DNA of 41,419 bases from Thiobacillus sp. 65-29 (GCA_001899775.1 MKWN01000058.1:51640-93058); one strand, 5' to 3'. Numbered from the stretch's first letter, positions 23,852 to 34,792 are shown. A program made the numbers and translations. The notes: generated from the sequence alone by a model not told the origin.

Positions 23852-25176
23852 AGGCGGCACGCCCGATCGGTCTTACGCAGCAGAACGCGCTGCTGCTGAT
23901 CGGCGCCTTTCTCGTATTCGAGCTTCTCGTCGTGGTGGTGACGGCGTATTTCGTGATGCTGCCTCTCGCGCGTCGCTCCACCGCCGATCTGGCCGGACTG
24001 ATGACCCTGTCGGCCCAGACCTGGAGCGAACTGCCGCCGGTCACGCGACCCGCGTTCGAGATCGAACTGGCCCGCTCGCATGCGCTGGCCCTGCGCGCCG
24101 AACCGCCGCTCGATCCGGCGCCGCCTTCATGGCGCGATCCCTATCTGCGCTTTCTGCTGCTGTCGCTGGCGGAACGCACCGGCGTACCGGTGACCGGGTC
24201 GCGTGAAACGATCGGTGGGGAAGACTGGTTCTGGGTGGCGCTGCCGGCAGGCGGCGGGTATCTGTCGGTCGGGTTTCCCCACAGCCGCATTGCGTCGCGG
24301 CCGCTGCAGGCGCTGCTTGCGTCGCTCACCGGCGGCTTTGCCCTGGCGCTGGCGGCTGCCTGGTGGCTGGCGGGCCGTACCACGCGGCCGCTGGAACTGC
24401 TGCGCGAGGCGGTCGATTCGCTCGGGCGAGGACAGACTCCGGCGCGCCTGCCGGAAACCGGGCCGCGTGAGATCGCCGCACTGAGCCGGCGCTTCAATGC
24501 CATGGCGAAGGAAGTCGAGGAATTGCTCGCTGCGCGAACCGTGCTGCTTGCCGGGGTGTCGCACGATCTGCGCACGCCACTTGCACGGTTGCGGTTGGCG
24601 GTGGAAATGCTGGTGCGCAGGCCGAGCGCCGAACTGGCGGCGCAGATCGAAGCCGATATCGAGGCGATGGACCGCCTGATCGGCGATGTGCTGACACTGG
24701 CGCGCGGTTTCGGACACGAGCCTGCGGCACGGGTGGATCTCGCGGGTCTTCTGGCGGAACTGGCTGCGACCGCACCGGATCGCGTAACGCTCAGCGCAGA
24801 CACGATCGAAATCGAGGTGCCGCCGGGCGCGCTGCGGCGCGTCCTGGGCAATCTGCTCGACAATGCACTGCGCCATGGCGGCGATGCGCCGGTGGCGTTG
24901 CGCGCCGAGACAGAGCCGGACGGAGGGGTGCGCATTGGTGTGCTCGATCGTGGACCGGGCATCCCGCTGGCGGAACGCGAGGCGGTATTCCGCCCGTTTC
25001 ATCGCCTGGACGCTTCGCGCAATCTCGCGGCGGGCGGTTCGGGCCTGGGTTTGGCGATCGTACGCCAGCTCGCTGTCGCGCACGGCTGGCGGGTCCGGCT
25101 GGAAGACCGTGCGGGGGGGGGTCTCGCTGCCTGGCTGGAGATCGACCCGCGAGGCGCGGCAGCGACTGCGACTTGA
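23848..25176 (+). CDS. EnvZ-type sensor histidine kinase
   Basis: A 442-residue inner-membrane sensor kinase. Membrane helices lie about 17-39 and 157-175, with a periplasmic domain of about 115 residues between them. A HAMP linker follows (about 176-230). The phosphorylated His is H239 in SHDLRTPLARLRLAVEM. The ATP-binding domain has the N box NLLDNALRHG (335-344), DRGPGIP and the GGSGLGLAIV box. The GTG at 23848 overlaps the regulator's stop. The order (OmpR-like regulator then EnvZ-like kinase) fits ompR/envZ, but the ligand is unknown. Confidence 0.92.
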   Translation: MKAARPIGLTQQNALLLIGAFLVFELLVVVVTAYFVMLPLARRSTADLAGLMTLSAQTWSELPPVTRPAFEIELARSHALALRAEPPLDPAPPSWRDPYLRFLLLSLAERTGVPVTGSRETIGGEDWFWVALPAGGGYLSVGFPHSRIASRPLQALLASLTGGFALALAAAWWLAGRTTRPLELLREAVDSLGRGQTPARLPETGPREIAALSRRFNAMAKEVEELLAARTVLLAGVSHDLRTPLARLRLAVEMLVRRPSAELAAQIEADIEAMDRLIGDVLTLARGFGHEPAARVDLAGLLAELAATAPDRVTLSADTIEIEVPPGALRRVLGNLLDNALRHGGDAPVALRAETEPDGGVRIGVLDRGPGIPLAEREAVFRPFHRLDASRNLAAGGSGLGLAIVRQLAVAHGWRVRLEDRAGGGLAAWLEIDPRGAAATAT

Positions 25177-25201
25177 AGCGAACGGCGCTTCGGATTAAAA
25201 T
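25173..25201 (+). promoter_or_regulatory. Promoter of the rpsB operon
   Basis: TTGAAG (25173-25178) and TAAAAT (25196-25201) are separated by exactly 17 bp. The -35 overlaps the histidine kinase stop codon. Transcription would start about 25208, directly at the first hairpin of the rpsB leader. Confidence 0.7.
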
Positions 25202-25208
25202 TATTGGC

Positions 25209-25295
25209 TGTCCGGAATGGTCCGGACAAATTCGCACACCCGCCGATTAAAGGGTGGCGGCGCGGCGGGACAAGCCGCGCGGCTGCTGGCGGGTG
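25209..25295 (+). promoter_or_regulatory. Structured rpsB 5' leader (candidate S2 autoregulatory element)
   Basis: Three helices can be drawn. Helix 1 is a perfect 8-bp stem, TGTCCGGA with TCCGGACA, loop ATGG (25209-25228), at the predicted transcript start. Helix 2 joins CACCCGCC (25237-25244) to GGCGGGTG (25288-25295). Helix 3, GCGCGGC with GCCGCGC (25260-25280), lies inside helix 2. The Shine-Dalgarno AGGAG follows at 25311-25315. Ribosomal protein S2 is known to repress its own mRNA in E. coli; that this leader does so is inference. Confidence 0.55.
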
Positions 25296-25321
25296 GAGGC
25301 TCAACCCTTTAGGAGATTTCC

Positions 25322-26065
25322 ATGTCCGTCACTATGCGTCAAATGCTGGAGGCCGGTGTCCATTTCGGCCACCAGACCCGCTTCTGGAACCCGAAGATGG
25401 CGCCGTTCATCTTCGGTCATCGCAACAAGATCCACATCGTCAACCTGGAAAAGTCGCTGCCGATGTTCCAGGAGGCGCAGAAGTTCGTGCGCCAGCTCGC
25501 CTCCAGCAAGGGCACGGTGCTGTTCGTCGGCACCAAGCGCGCCGCCCGCGACATCGTGCGCGAGGAAGCGCAGCGCGCCGGCGTGCCCTATGTCGACAAC
25601 CGCTGGCTCGGCGGCATGCTGACCAACTACAAGACCGTCAAGCAGTCGATCAAGCGCCTGAACGATCTCGAAGCGCAACTGGCCGAGCCGGGGCGCCTGT
25701 CGAAGAAGGAAATCCTCACCGTGCAGCGCGAGGTCGACAAGATCAACCGCAGCCTCGGCGGCATCCGCGAAATGGGCGGGCTGCCCGATGCGATCTTCAT
25801 CATCGACGTCGGCTACCAGAAGGGCGCCGTGACCGAGGCGAGAAAACTCGGTATTCCGGTGATCGGCGTGGTCGACACCAACAACAGCCCGGAAGGCGTC
25901 GACTATGTCATTCCCGGCAATGACGACTCGGCTCGCGCCATCCGCCTGTACGCGCGCGGCATGGCGGATGCCGTGCTGGAAGGACGTGCCCAGGTGATCA
26001 GCGAGATCGTCGGCGGCGAGGAGTTCGTCGAAATCGAGGAAGCGGGCGACGTCGCGGCCGAATAA
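25322..26065 (+). CDS. rpsB: 30S ribosomal protein S2
   Basis: A 247-residue ribosomal protein S2, with [22 protein letters not shown] at the start (residues 5-26), the [14 protein letters not shown] segment near 89 and the [20 protein letters not shown] segment near 182. AGGAG lies 6 nt before the ATG. First gene of the translation/envelope operon; followed by a 125-bp gap with an attenuator-like hairpin before tsf. Confidence 0.98.
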   Translation: MSVTMRQMLEAGVHFGHQTRFWNPKMAPFIFGHRNKIHIVNLEKSLPMFQEAQKFVRQLASSKGTVLFVGTKRAARDIVREEAQRAGVPYVDNRWLGGMLTNYKTVKQSIKRLNDLEAQLAEPGRLSKKEILTVQREVDKINRSLGGIREMGGLPDAIFIIDVGYQKGAVTEARKLGIPVIGVVDTNNSPEGVDYVIPGNDDSARAIRLYARGMADAVLEGRAQVISEIVGGEEFVEIEEAGDVAAE

Positions 26066-26132
26066 GCGCATACGACATGCGACATCGTTCCGGCACATTC
26101 GTCGAATAGGGCCGGTGCGAGTGGTTTTCGGG

Positions 26133-26153
26133 GAGGGGCGTCGGCCCCTCTTT
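26133..26153 (+). terminator. Attenuator-like hairpin between rpsB and tsf
   Basis: GAGGGGC pairs perfectly with GCCCCTC around GTCG and is followed by TTT. In E. coli a partial terminator also separates rpsB from tsf. The short T-run suggests read-through, so it may lower tsf and downstream expression relative to rpsB. Confidence 0.6.
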
Positions 26154-26190
26154 CCGTATTGAATTGTTCGAAATCTATCGGGAGTTGTAA

Positions 26191-27063
26191 ATGGCAGAAA
26201 TCACTGCAAGCATGGTCAAGGATCTGCGCGAGAAGACCGACGCGCCGATGATGGATTGCAAGAAGGCGCTGAGCGAAGCCGGCGGCGACATGCAGAAGGC
26301 GGAGGAAATCCTGCGCGTGCGCTTCGGCAACAAGGCCGCCAAGAGCGCCGGTCGCGTCGCCGCGGAGGGGCTGGTGACCATTGCGATCGCCGCGGACGGC
26401 AAGAGCGCCGCCATGGTCGAGGTCAACTGCGAGACCGACTTCGTCGCCAAGAACGACGACTTCGTGGCGCTGTGCAATGCGCTCGCCGAGATGGTGCTGA
26501 ACCAGAACCCGGTCGACGTCGCCGCGCTGTCCGGCCTGGCGTACAAGGGCACGACGGTCGAGGCCTTCCGCACCGAACTGGTCGGCAAGATCGGCGAGAA
26601 CATGTCGGTGCGCCGCTTCGCACGCATGGCCGCGCAGGGCAAATTCGCCAGCTACATCCATGGCGGCAAGATCGGTGTGCTGGTCGACGTCTCCGGCGAC
26701 GAGGCCATCGCGCGCGACATCGCCATGCACATCGCCGCGTCCAAGCCGAAGTCGCTTGACGCTTCCGGCGTGTCGCAGGCACTCATCGACACAGAACGCC
26801 GCGTCGCCATCGAGAAGGCCAGGGAAGCCGGCAAACCGGAAGCCATGCTGGAGAAGATCGCCGAGGGCACGGTGCAGAAATTCCTCAAGGAAGTCACGCT
26901 GCTGTCGCAGCCCTTCGTCAAGGATGACAAGCAGACCGTCGAACAGGTGCTGAAGTCGAAGAACTCGCAGTGCCACGGCTTCGCCATGTACGTGGTGGGC
27001 GAGGGCATCGAGAAGAAGGTCTCCGACTTCGCCGCCGAAGTGGCGGCCGCGTCCAAGGTCTGA
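26191..27063 (+). CDS. tsf: Elongation factor Ts
   Basis: A 290-residue guanine-nucleotide exchange factor for EF-Tu. The N-terminal UBA-like domain contains [19 protein letters not shown] (about 9-27). The core has [16 protein letters not shown] (72-87), the segment that contacts EF-Tu. The C-terminal end has the [15 protein letters not shown] segment. Length matches the family. GGGAG lies upstream of the ATG. Confidence 0.98.
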   Translation: MAEITASMVKDLREKTDAPMMDCKKALSEAGGDMQKAEEILRVRFGNKAAKSAGRVAAEGLVTIAIAADGKSAAMVEVNCETDFVAKNDDFVALCNALAEMVLNQNPVDVAALSGLAYKGTTVEAFRTELVGKIGENMSVRRFARMAAQGKFASYIHGGKIGVLVDVSGDEAIARDIAMHIAASKPKSLDASGVSQALIDTERRVAIEKAREAGKPEAMLEKIAEGTVQKFLKEVTLLSQPFVKDDKQTVEQVLKSKNSQCHGFAMYVVGEGIEKKVSDFAAEVAAASKV

Positions 27064-27069
27064 ACGCAG

Positions 27070-27783
27070 ATGGCGCCGGTGCGACGCATCCTGCTGAAGC
27101 TGTCCGGCGAAGCCCTGATGGGGCCGGACAGCTTCGGCTATCACGCCGAAACCCTGGCTGGCTTTGTTGCGCAGATTCGCGACGTGACGGCGCTGGGTGT
27201 GCAGGTGGGCATCGTTGTCGGCGGCGGTAACCTGTTCCGCGGCGCCTCCGGCGCGCTGTCCGGGATGGATCGCGCGACGGCGGATTCGATGGGGATGCTC
27301 GCCACGGTGATGAACGCGCTGGCCCTGAAGGACGCGCTGCAGCGCGCGGGGGTGCTGGCCCGCGTGCAGACCGCGGTGTCCATCGCGCACGTCGGCGAAG
27401 GATTCGAGCGCGACGCCGCGGTGCGCGAGCTGGAAGCCGGTAACGTCGTCATCTTCGGTGGCGGCACCGGCAATCCCTTCTTCACCACCGATACCGCGGC
27501 GGCGCTGCGCGCCGCCGAGATCGGCGCCGACCTGCTGCTGAAGGCCACCAAGGTCGATGGTGTCTACACCGCCGACCCGAAGAAGGATCCCTCGGCGCAG
27601 CGCTACGCGTCACTCTCGTTCGACGAGGCGATCGCCAGGAATCTCGGCGTCCTCGATACTGCCGCGTTCGCGCTGTGCCGCGAACAGAACCTGTCGCTCG
27701 TCGTGTTCAACGTCTTCAAGCCTGGCGCGCTCAAGCGTGTGGTACTGGGCGAGGATGAGGGCACGCGGGTCCGCAATCACTGA
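27070..27783 (+). CDS. pyrH: UMP kinase
   Basis: A 237-residue bacterial UMP kinase, converting UMP to UDP, of the amino-acid kinase fold. [11 protein letters not shown] (7-17), [10 protein letters not shown] (50-59), [23 protein letters not shown] (134-156) and [17 protein letters not shown] (158-174) are all standard. It starts 6 bp after tsf. It is a hexameric enzyme in related bacteria, activated by GTP and inhibited by UTP. Confidence 0.98.
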   Translation: MAPVRRILLKLSGEALMGPDSFGYHAETLAGFVAQIRDVTALGVQVGIVVGGGNLFRGASGALSGMDRATADSMGMLATVMNALALKDALQRAGVLARVQTAVSIAHVGEGFERDAAVRELEAGNVVIFGGGTGNPFFTTDTAAALRAAEIGADLLLKATKVDGVYTADPKKDPSAQRYASLSFDEAIARNLGVLDTAAFALCREQNLSLVVFNVFKPGALKRVVLGEDEGTRVRNH

Positions 27784-27792
27784 GGAGCAGAC

Positions 27793-28362
27793 ATGGCTGA
27801 AACCACCATTGCCGACATCAAGCGTTCCGCCGAGCAGAAAATGGGCAAGACCCTGGAAACGCTCAGGAACGATCTGGCCAAGATCCGCACGGGTCGGGCG
27901 CACACCGGTATCCTCGATCATGTGATGGTCGACTATTACGGCAACCCGACGCCGGTGCCGCAGGTCGCGAACGTCTCGCTGGTCGACAGCCGTACCCTCG
28001 GCGTGCAGCCGTGGGAGAAGAACATGGTCGGCAAGATCGAAAAGGCGATCCGCGATTCCGATCTCGGCCTCAACCCGGCCACCCACGGCGAGATCATTCG
28101 CGTGCCGATGCCCGCGCTGACCGAGGAGCGCCGGCGCGACCTCATCAAGGTGGTGCGCGGCGAAGGCGAGAACGCGCGCGTGGCGGTGCGCAACGTGCGT
28201 CGCGACGCCAACAACGCCGTAAAGGACATGGTCAAGGCGAAGACCGCGACCGAGGACGAGGAGCGTCGCACCCAGGACGAGGTGCAGAAGCTGACCGACA
28301 GGTACATCGGCGAGATCGACAAGATGCTCGCCGAAAAAGAGAAAGACCTGCTCGCAGTCTGA
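27793..28362 (+). CDS. frr: Ribosome recycling factor
   Basis: A 189-residue protein that, with EF-G, splits post-termination ribosomes. Family segments are [31 protein letters not shown], and [22 protein letters not shown], with the long helices of the tRNA-like fold at both ends. GAGGAGCAG lies just before the ATG at 27793, 9 bp after pyrH. Confidence 0.98.
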   Translation: MAETTIADIKRSAEQKMGKTLETLRNDLAKIRTGRAHTGILDHVMVDYYGNPTPVPQVANVSLVDSRTLGVQPWEKNMVGKIEKAIRDSDLGLNPATHGEIIRVPMPALTEERRRDLIKVVRGEGENARVAVRNVRRDANNAVKDMVKAKTATEDEERRTQDEVQKLTDRYIGEIDKMLAEKEKDLLAV

Positions 28363-28373
28363 GTTCCGGAAGC

Positions 28374-29128
<755 letters not shown>

Positions 29129-29132
<4 letters not shown>

Positions 29133-29935
29133 GCGGCTTGTTGAGCCGTGTGCTGACGGCGGGTTTGTTGCTGGCGGTTTTTGTGCCGGCGGCGCTGTGG
29201 GCGCCGAGTGGCCTGTGGGGCGCGTTGATGGCGATCGTCGTCGGCCTGGCTGGTTTCGAGTGGGCGCGGCTCGGGCATTTCACCCAGGCGGCCGCACGTA
29301 TTTACGGTATTGCCCTGGCGCTGGCGGCCTTGGCGATGCCGGTGCTGGCGGGCGCGGACTGGCCGGCGTTGCAGAGCGGCCTCGTCATGCTCGCCGCCGC
29401 ATTCTGGATCGTGGTGGCCCCCCTGTGGCTGCTGCGCCGCTGGCGAGTGTCTTCGGCGACACTGCGTGCAGTGGTGGGTGGCCTGCTGCTGCTGGCCCTG
29501 TGGGCGGCGTTGATGGATCTGCATGCACGTGGGCCCCGCGTTCTCCTCGGCGCCGCGATGGTGGTGTGGATCGCCGACAGCGCCGCCTATTTCGCCGGGC
29601 GCCGCTTCGGTCGCCACAAGCTTGCACCGGCCATCAGTCCCGGCAAAACCTGGGAAGGGGTGGTGGGCGCGCTGCTTGCGCTGGCGCTGTACGGTATCGC
29701 CCTTGGCCGTTTCGCCGGCGTGCCGCCATGGCCGCTGCTGCCGCTGCTTGCCATACTGCTCTACGTGTCGGTGCTGGGCGACCTGTTCGAATCCTGGATC
29801 AAGCGCGTGTCCGGCATGAAGGACAGCGGTGCGCTGCTGCCAGGGCATGGCGGCGTGCTCGATCGCATCGACGCCCTCGCTTCGACCCTGCCGGTCGCCA
29901 CCGGCATGCTGATGTGGCTCGAGGCGCAGCCGTGA
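29129..29935 (+). CDS. cdsA: Phosphatidate cytidylyltransferase
   Basis: A 268-residue polytopic inner-membrane enzyme making CDP-diacylglycerol from phosphatidate and CTP. Many Leu/Ala-rich membrane helices are visible. The family signature near the C-terminus is present ([21 protein letters not shown], then [15 protein letters not shown]), as are [28 protein letters not shown] in the middle. The ATG at 29129 overlaps the uppS stop; the dxr GTG overlaps its own stop. Confidence 0.96.
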
Positions 29936-31116
29936 CGCCGCGCGTGCTCACCGTGCTCGGCGCCACCGGCACCATCGGCGTCAACACGCTCGACGTGGTG
30001 GCGCGCCATCCCGGACGCTTCGACGTGTTCGCGCTGACCGGCGCCACGCAGGTCGAGCGCATGCTCGAACAGTGCCGTGTGCATCGCCCGCGCTACGCGG
30101 TCATGACCGAACCCGCCGCTGCCGCCACGGTGCGCGCGCAGGTGACGGCCGAAGGTCTCGGCGTCGAGGTGCTGGAAGGTGCGGCGGCCCTCGTCGAGGT
30201 CGCGACCGCGTCCGAGGTCGACACGGTGATGGCGGCGATCGTCGGTGCGGCCGGCTTGCCCGCCACGCTTGCTGCCGCGCAAGCGGGCAAGCGTATTCTG
30301 CTCGCCAACAAGGAAACCCTGGTGGTGTCCGGGCAGCTCTTCATGGATGCGGTAGCCGCCAGCGGCGCCGAGTTGTTGCCAATCGACTCCGAGCATAACG
30401 CGATCTTTCAGGCGCTGCCGCGCGATTTCCGCGGCGACCTTGGCCGGTCCGGGGTCAATGCGCTGTGGCTCACGGCATCCGGTGGTCCGTTTCGCACCCT
30501 GTCGGCGGAAGCGATCGCCGCCGCCACGCCCGCGCAGGCGGTGGCGCACCCGAACTGGGTGATGGGAAAGAAGATCTCGGTCGACTCCGCCAGCCTGATG
30601 AACAAGGGGCTCGAAGTGATCGAGGCGCGCTGGCTGTTCAACGCGCGGCCGGGGCAGATCAGGGTGCTGGTGCACCCGCAAAGCATCGTCCATTCGATGG
30701 TGGAATACATCGACGGCTCGGTGATTGCGCAGATGGGCACGCCAGACATGCGCACGCCGATCGCCTATGCGCTGGGATTCCCCGAGCGCATCGACGCCGG
30801 TGTGCCGATGCTCGAGTTGATGGGCAGGCAGCTGAGCTTCGAGGCGCCCGACATTCGACGCTTCCCCTGCCTGCAACTCGCGTTCGACGCGCTGGCCGCG
30901 GGCGGCAATGCGGCGGCGGTCCTCAATGCCGCCAACGAAGTCGCGGTCGCCCGCTTTCTTGATGGTGCGGCGCCGTTCGGCGCTATCGCCGCCAGCATCG
31001 CGCATGCGCTCGACACGCTCGCGGGCGGCCCGGCCGCGACACTGGATGATCTGCTCGAGTCCGACCAGGCGGCGCGCCGTGTCGCTGGCGCCTTCATCGG
31101 AGCCGTACACGCGTGA
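29932..31116 (+). CDS. dxr: 1-deoxy-D-xylulose 5-phosphate reductoisomerase
   Basis: A 394-residue NADPH-dependent enzyme, second step of the MEP isoprenoid pathway. The nucleotide motif GATGTIG lies at 10-16, LANKETLV near 124, the metal segment PIDSEHNAIFQ near 150, and the substrate-loop region HPNWVMGKKISVDSASLMNKGLEVIEA near 206. The GTG at 29932 overlaps the cdsA stop as GTGA. It feeds isoprenoid units to uppS in the same operon. Confidence 0.97.
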   Translation: MTPRVLTVLGATGTIGVNTLDVVARHPGRFDVFALTGATQVERMLEQCRVHRPRYAVMTEPAAAATVRAQVTAEGLGVEVLEGAAALVEVATASEVDTVMAAIVGAAGLPATLAAAQAGKRILLANKETLVVSGQLFMDAVAASGAELLPIDSEHNAIFQALPRDFRGDLGRSGVNALWLTASGGPFRTLSAEAIAAATPAQAVAHPNWVMGKKISVDSASLMNKGLEVIEARWLFNARPGQIRVLVHPQSIVHSMVEYIDGSVIAQMGTPDMRTPIAYALGFPERIDAGVPMLELMGRQLSFEAPDIRRFPCLQLAFDALAAGGNAAAVLNAANEVAVARFLDGAAPFGAIAASIAHALDTLAGGPAATLDDLLESDQAARRVAGAFIGAVHA

Positions 31117-32468
31117 GTGTGCTGCACACCCTGCTGTGGTTTCTCATCGCTATCGGCGTGCTTGTGGTGGTCCACGAGTTCGGCCACTATCTTGCCGCGC
31201 GGCTGGCCGGGGTCAAGGTGCTGCGTTTCTCGGTCGGTTTTGGCAGGCCGCTCGTCAGCCGCCGCGTCGGGCGCGACGCGACCGAATGGACGCTCGCCGC
31301 GCTGCCGTTCGGCGGCTATGTGAAGATGCTCGACGAGCGCGAGGGCGCGGTGCCGCCGGGGGAGGCCCACCGCAGCTTCAATCGCGCCACGGTATCGCGC
31401 CGTATCGGCATCGTCGCCGCCGGGCCGGCCGCCAATTTCCTGCTTGCCGTGGTGTTTTACTGGGCGTTGTTCCTGCATGGCCTGCCTGCGCTGAAGCCCC
31501 TGATCGGCGAACCGCCGGCTGGCACGCCCGCGGCCCACGCGGGACTCGCCGCGGGCGATGAGGTCGTCGCCGTCAATGGCGTAGCAACGGCGTCCTTTCA
31601 GGATCTGCGCCTGGCGCTGTTGCGTGCCGGCGTCGCGGGCGGCAGCGCCGAACTCACGCTGGCCGGCGGACGCCATGTCCAGATCGACATGCCGTCGGTG
31701 GAAACGGAGAACCTGGAGCGCGATACCCTGCGGCCCCTTGGCATCGTGCGCTACGACCCACCGCTGGCGCCGGTGATCGGCGAAGTGCTGGCGGATGGCG
31801 CTGCGGCGCGCGCCGGCCTGCGGCCAGGCGATCGTCTCGTCGCCGCGGCCGGCATGCCGGTGGCGAGCTGGCAGGCGTGGGTCGAGACGGTGCGCGCGCA
31901 TCCCTCGCGCCCGCTGCGCGTGGAATACGCGCGGCAGGGCCGTCACGCCGCGCTGACGCTGGTTCCCGATACGGTGGACGTCGACGGCGAACGCATCGGT
32001 CGCATCGGTGCCGGCCCCGAGGTCGATGCAGCGCTGCGCGCCAGCCTGATGACCGAATTGCGATATTCGCCGCTCGCCGCGCTGGGGCAGGGTATCGCGA
32101 AGACCTGGGAGATGAGCGTGTTCACCGTGGAGATGATGGCGCGCATGGTGATGGGCCAGGTGTCGTGGAAGAACCTGTCCGGTCCGCTTACCATCGCCGA
32201 TTATGCGGGGCAGAGCGCAAGCCTCGGCTGGGTCAGCTTCGTCGGCTTTCTCGCGCTGGTGAGCGTGAGTCTGGGTGTGCTCAATCTCCTGCCGATCCCG
32301 TTACTGGACGGGGGACACCTCATGTATTATCTTGCGGAAGTTTTTACCGGCCGCCCGGTGTCGGAACGCACCATGGAGATCGGTGGCCGGATCGGCACGG
32401 CGCTTCTGCTGCTGCTGATGTCGTTTGCCCTGTTCAACGATTTGCAACGCCTGCTGGGCGGACAGTGA
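31113..32468 (+). CDS. rseP: Site-2 zinc protease RseP
   Basis: A 451-residue inner-membrane intramembrane metalloprotease, which cleaves anti-sigma factor RseA after DegS in the sigma-E response. The zinc motif is HEFGH at residues 21-25 in the first membrane helix. The third ligand motif NLLPIPLLDGGHL lies in the C-terminal membrane region near 390. Two PDZ domains lie between them (about 125-290). The GTG overlaps the dxr stop. The gene lies directly before bamA, as in many proteobacteria. Confidence 0.96.
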   Translation: MSVLHTLLWFLIAIGVLVVVHEFGHYLAARLAGVKVLRFSVGFGRPLVSRRVGRDATEWTLAALPFGGYVKMLDEREGAVPPGEAHRSFNRATVSRRIGIVAAGPAANFLLAVVFYWALFLHGLPALKPLIGEPPAGTPAAHAGLAAGDEVVAVNGVATASFQDLRLALLRAGVAGGSAELTLAGGRHVQIDMPSVETENLERDTLRPLGIVRYDPPLAPVIGEVLADGAAARAGLRPGDRLVAAAGMPVASWQAWVETVRAHPSRPLRVEYARQGRHAALTLVPDTVDVDGERIGRIGAGPEVDAALRASLMTELRYSPLAALGQGIAKTWEMSVFTVEMMARMVMGQVSWKNLSGPLTIADYAGQSASLGWVSFVGFLALVSVSLGVLNLLPIPLLDGGHLMYYLAEVFTGRPVSERTMEIGGRIGTALLLLLMSFALFNDLQRLLGGQ

Positions 32469-32473
32469 TAATC

Positions 32474-34792
32474 ATGACCCTGAAACGTTTGACGTTCGCA
32501 CTTGCCGCTGCACTGACCATGCCCGCTGCATGGGCCGAAGCACCGTTCGTGGTCAAGGACATCCGGGTCGAGGGCATCCAGCGTACCGAAGCGGGCACCG
32601 TGTTCAGCTACCTGCCGGTCAAGGTCGGCGAAGTGATGACCGAGGAGAAGACGACGGCGGCCGTGAAGGCGCTGTATGCCACCGGTTTCTTCAAGGACGT
32701 GCGCCTGGAGGCGCGCGACGGCGTGCTCATCGTTACCGTCGAGGAGCGCCCGTCGATCGCCACCATCACGCTCACCGGCATCAAGGAATTTTCCGCCGAC
32801 GACCTGAAGAGCGGTCTCAAGCAGACGGGTCTCGCCGAAGGTCGCGTGCTCGACCGTGCGCTGCTCGACAAGGCCGAGCAGGAAATGCAGCGGCAGTATT
32901 TCAACCGCGGCAAGTATGCGGTGGAGATCAAGTCGACCCTGACCCCGCTGGAACGCAATCGCGTCGCGGTGCAGTTCGACGTCGTCGAGGGCGAAAGCGC
33001 CAGGATTCGCCAGATCAACATCGTCGGCAACAAGGCGTTCAAGGAAAAGGAACTGCTCAAGGAGCTGACCTCGACCACGCCCGGCTGGCTTACCTGGTAC
33101 ACCAAGAACGACCAGTACTCGAAATCGCGCCTGGCCGGCGATATCGAGGCGCTGCGTTCGTTCTACCTCAATCGCGGCTATCTCGAATTCAACGTCGATT
33201 CCACCCAGGTGTCGATCTCTCCGGACAAGCAGGGGATCTACATCACCCTCAACGTGACCGAGGGGCCGCAGTACCGCGTGTCCGACGTCAAGCTGGCCGG
33301 ACAGATGCTGGTACCCGAGGCAGAGCTGAAGAAGCTGATCACGGTGCAGCCGGGTGAGGTATTCGCGCGCGACCGGCTTACCGAGAGCACCAAGAAAATC
33401 AGCGAACGTCTCGGCAACGAAGGCTATGCCTTCGCCAACGTCAATGCCGTTCCGGAACTCGACAAGGAAAAGGGCAGCGTCGCCTTCACCCTGTTCGTCG
33501 ATCCCGGGCGCCGGGTGTACGTCAACCGCATCAACGTCGCCGGCAACACGCGCACACGTGACGAAGTGGTGCGCCGCGAGATCCGCCAGATGGAGGGTGG
33601 GTACTACGACGCCGAGAAAATCAACCGCTCGCGTGATCGCCTGAACCGGCTCGGCTTTTTCAACGAGGTCAACATCGAGACACCGAGCGTGTCCGGCACG
33701 ACCGACCAGGTCGACGTCAACGTCAGCGTGACCGAGAAATCGACCGGCAACATCATGCTGGGCGCCGGCTTCTCCTCCTCCGAGGGCCTGGTGCTGTCCG
33801 GTTCGGTGTCGCAGGCGAACGTGTTCGGTACCGGCAACCGTGTCACCGCGCAGTTGAACTCCGGAAGCGTCAACACGGTGTATTCGCTGTCGTTCACCAA
33901 CCCCTACTACACGATCGACGGCATCAGTCTTGGCTACGACATCTACCGGCGCGACGTCGACGCGACGCAGATTGACGGCGTGGGTGATTACCAGACGTCG
34001 ACCTACGGTCTGGGTGCGCGCTTCGGCCTGCCGATCAACGAGCGGGACTTCATTTCCTTCGGCCTGACCTACGAACAGACATCGTTGACGCTTGGCACGG
34101 ACCCCTCCACCCGCTACCAGGATTTCGTCGACGTGTTCGGCAGCGACAACGACACGTTGCGTCTCGATACCGCCTGGGCGCGCGATACGCGCAACAGCTA
34201 CCTGTTCCCGAGCCGGGGCTTGTACCAGCGGCTGGGCGCCGAAGTCGGCACGCCGCTGGGCAGCCTGCAGTACTACAAGCTGTCGTTGCAGCACCAGCAG
34301 TATTTCGACCTGGGCCGCAGCTTCGTCCTCATGTTGAACGGCGAACTGGGACTCGGTGGCGGGCTGTCGGGCAAGCCGCTGCCCTTCTTCAAGAACTTCT
34401 ACGCCGGTGGTACCGGCTCGGTGCGCGGGTTCTCGAACGGCACGCTCGGCCCGAAGGATGCGGCGGGTGATGCGCTTGGCGGCGATACGCGCGTGATCGG
34501 CAACGCGGAACTCTTCTTCCCCTTGCCGGGCCTGAAGGACAACCAGTCGCTGCGCATGTCGGCGTTCGTCGATGCCGGCGCGGCTTTCGGTCCGTCCGAC
34601 GGCGACGTGGCGAATCCCTACAGGGGGCTGTACGAGAAATTCGCCTTCGATGATCTGCGCTATTCCGCCGGACTTGCGGTACTGTGGGTTTCCCCGATGG
34701 GACCATTGAAATTCAGCGTGGCGCAGCCGATTTCGAAGAAGTCCGGCGACGAGACGGAAGTATTCCAATTCACCCTTGGCAACGTGTTCTGA
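32474..34792 (+). CDS. bamA: Outer membrane protein assembly factor BamA
   Basis: A 772-residue Omp85 protein, the core of the BAM complex that folds outer-membrane beta-barrels. The signal peptide is about residues 1-22 (AWA-EA). Five POTRA domains follow (about 24-420). The C-terminal barrel ends in Phe (FQFTLGNVF). The barrel insertion motif GGTGSVRGF near 645 corresponds to the VRGF/Y signature of loop 6. The ATG at 32474 begins 5 bp after rseP. A second in-frame extension upstream is only antisense or rseP overlap. Confidence 0.97.
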   Translation: MTLKRLTFALAAALTMPAAWAEAPFVVKDIRVEGIQRTEAGTVFSYLPVKVGEVMTEEKTTAAVKALYATGFFKDVRLEARDGVLIVTVEERPSIATITLTGIKEFSADDLKSGLKQTGLAEGRVLDRALLDKAEQEMQRQYFNRGKYAVEIKSTLTPLERNRVAVQFDVVEGESARIRQINIVGNKAFKEKELLKELTSTTPGWLTWYTKNDQYSKSRLAGDIEALRSFYLNRGYLEFNVDSTQVSISPDKQGIYITLNVTEGPQYRVSDVKLAGQMLVPEAELKKLITVQPGEVFARDRLTESTKKISERLGNEGYAFANVNAVPELDKEKGSVAFTLFVDPGRRVYVNRINVAGNTRTRDEVVRREIRQMEGGYYDAEKINRSRDRLNRLGFFNEVNIETPSVSGTTDQVDVNVSVTEKSTGNIMLGAGFSSSEGLVLSGSVSQANVFGTGNRVTAQLNSGSVNTVYSLSFTNPYYTIDGISLGYDIYRRDVDATQIDGVGDYQTSTYGLGARFGLPINERDFISFGLTYEQTSLTLGTDPSTRYQDFVDVFGSDNDTLRLDTAWARDTRNSYLFPSRGLYQRLGAEVGTPLGSLQYYKLSLQHQQYFDLGRSFVLMLNGELGLGGGLSGKPLPFFKNFYAGGTGSVRGFSNGTLGPKDAAGDALGGDTRVIGNAELFFPLPGLKDNQSLRMSAFVDAGAAFGPSDGDVANPYRGLYEKFAFDDLRYSAGLAVLWVSPMGPLKFSVAQPISKKSGDETEVFQFTLGNVF

